Origin: Planctomycetales bacterium 71-10
Lineage (GTDB): Bacteria; Planctomycetota; Planctomycetia; Isosphaerales; Isosphaeraceae
Direction: 5' to 3'
DNA: 53,168 nucleotides
Assembly: GCA_001898385.1 (NCBI GenBank)
Contig: MKTT01000013.1
Span: 1 to 53,168, forward strand
Shown here: positions 53,073 to 53,168 of the stretch, in pieces
Numbering within the stretch: the first letter of the stretch is position 1
Layout: every line of letters begins with the position of its first letter
The notes under the pieces: model-generated
What the model was told of the DNA's origin: nothing
The model's input: only the letters and a program-made list of their open reading frames with translations
Databases searched by the model: none
Position numbers and translations under genes: made by a program

Positions 53073-53168
53073 GCCGTGTTGACTGTCCGAGGGCTGATCC
53101 GGTAAGGATTTAAGGCGGATCGACGACCGAGGACGGAGCCGCCCGCCATGCGATATCTCATCAACGAC
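53073..53168 (+). mobile_element. Left end of an insertion sequence (IS5-like), continues past the window
   Basis: The sequence starting GGCCGTGTTGACTGTCCGAG follows directly on the broken gene and looks like an IS terminal inverted repeat. About 75 bases later a transposase-like frame begins. The exact boundary and target duplication cannot be seen; CTA or TA at 53069-53071 is a candidate duplication. Confidence 0.6.
53148..53168 (+). CDS. Transposase N-terminus (3' partial)
   Basis: Only seven codons are visible (MRYLIND). Many IS5-family transposases start MRYxLxDxEW, and GGACGGAG lies upstream of the ATG. The family assignment is tentative because the window ends here. Confidence 0.5.

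Overview
The window is GC-rich DNA (roughly 70% GC) from a planctomycete, most likely of the Isosphaeraceae type (Paludisphaera/Singulisphaera-like). This rests on DUF1559 pseudopilin-like proteins, sulfatases, PEP-CTERM proteins, a sigma-factor/Ser-Thr kinase/WD40 pair, and bacterial tetrahydromethanopterin (H4MPT) C1 genes, all typical of that group. Taxonomy is inferred from content only.

Layout. 0-8 kb: a 5'-truncated tandem LPS-kinase-like protein, a lipoprotein metallopeptidase, a pterin dehydratase, tRNA-Glu(CTC) with promoter and terminator, a DUF2325-like protein, an alpha/beta hydrolase, 4-alpha-glucanotransferase (malQ) and a CBS-pair protein. 8-20.3 kb: a GT39-like membrane protein overlapping panB; then C1-related genes (ATP-grasp ligase, small CGKC secreted protein, Fae, methylene-H4MPT dehydrogenase); then a HAF-repeat protein, a large AsmA-like protein and a second GT39-like protein. 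20.5-27.3 kb: a carboxypeptidase-regulatory-like lipoprotein, two DUF1559 paralogues with matching upstream regions, two sulfatases and a DUF4886 SGNH-like hydrolase. 27.5-36.6 kb: DUF937/OmpA-like protein, an unknown protein, two methyltransferases, a TlpA-like protein without active-site cysteines, tilS, a small membrane protein and a PEP-CTERM protein. 37-44 kb: priA, nadD, an exported helical protein and a membrane-anchored GTPase with a C2-like tail. 44.3-53.2 kb: sigma factor and overlapping kinase-WD40 gene, a second PEP-CTERM protein, a Tat-exported Gfo/Idh/MocA oxidoreductase, a tandem rhodanese, and an exported-protein gene cut off at the left end of an insertion sequence that runs out of the window.

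The most unusual feature is a dispersed family of composite palindromic elements: seven two-armed copies and two single hairpins in 53 kb. Each two-armed copy pairs two different small hairpins in opposite orientation. Three copies are framed by about 23-bp terminal inverted repeats, as in a MITE. One copy lies inside the open reading frame of priA. Other points to check are the shared promoter architecture of the DUF1559 pair, the cysteine-less TlpA domain, the GTPase-TM-C2 protein, and the apparent IS disruption at the right edge.
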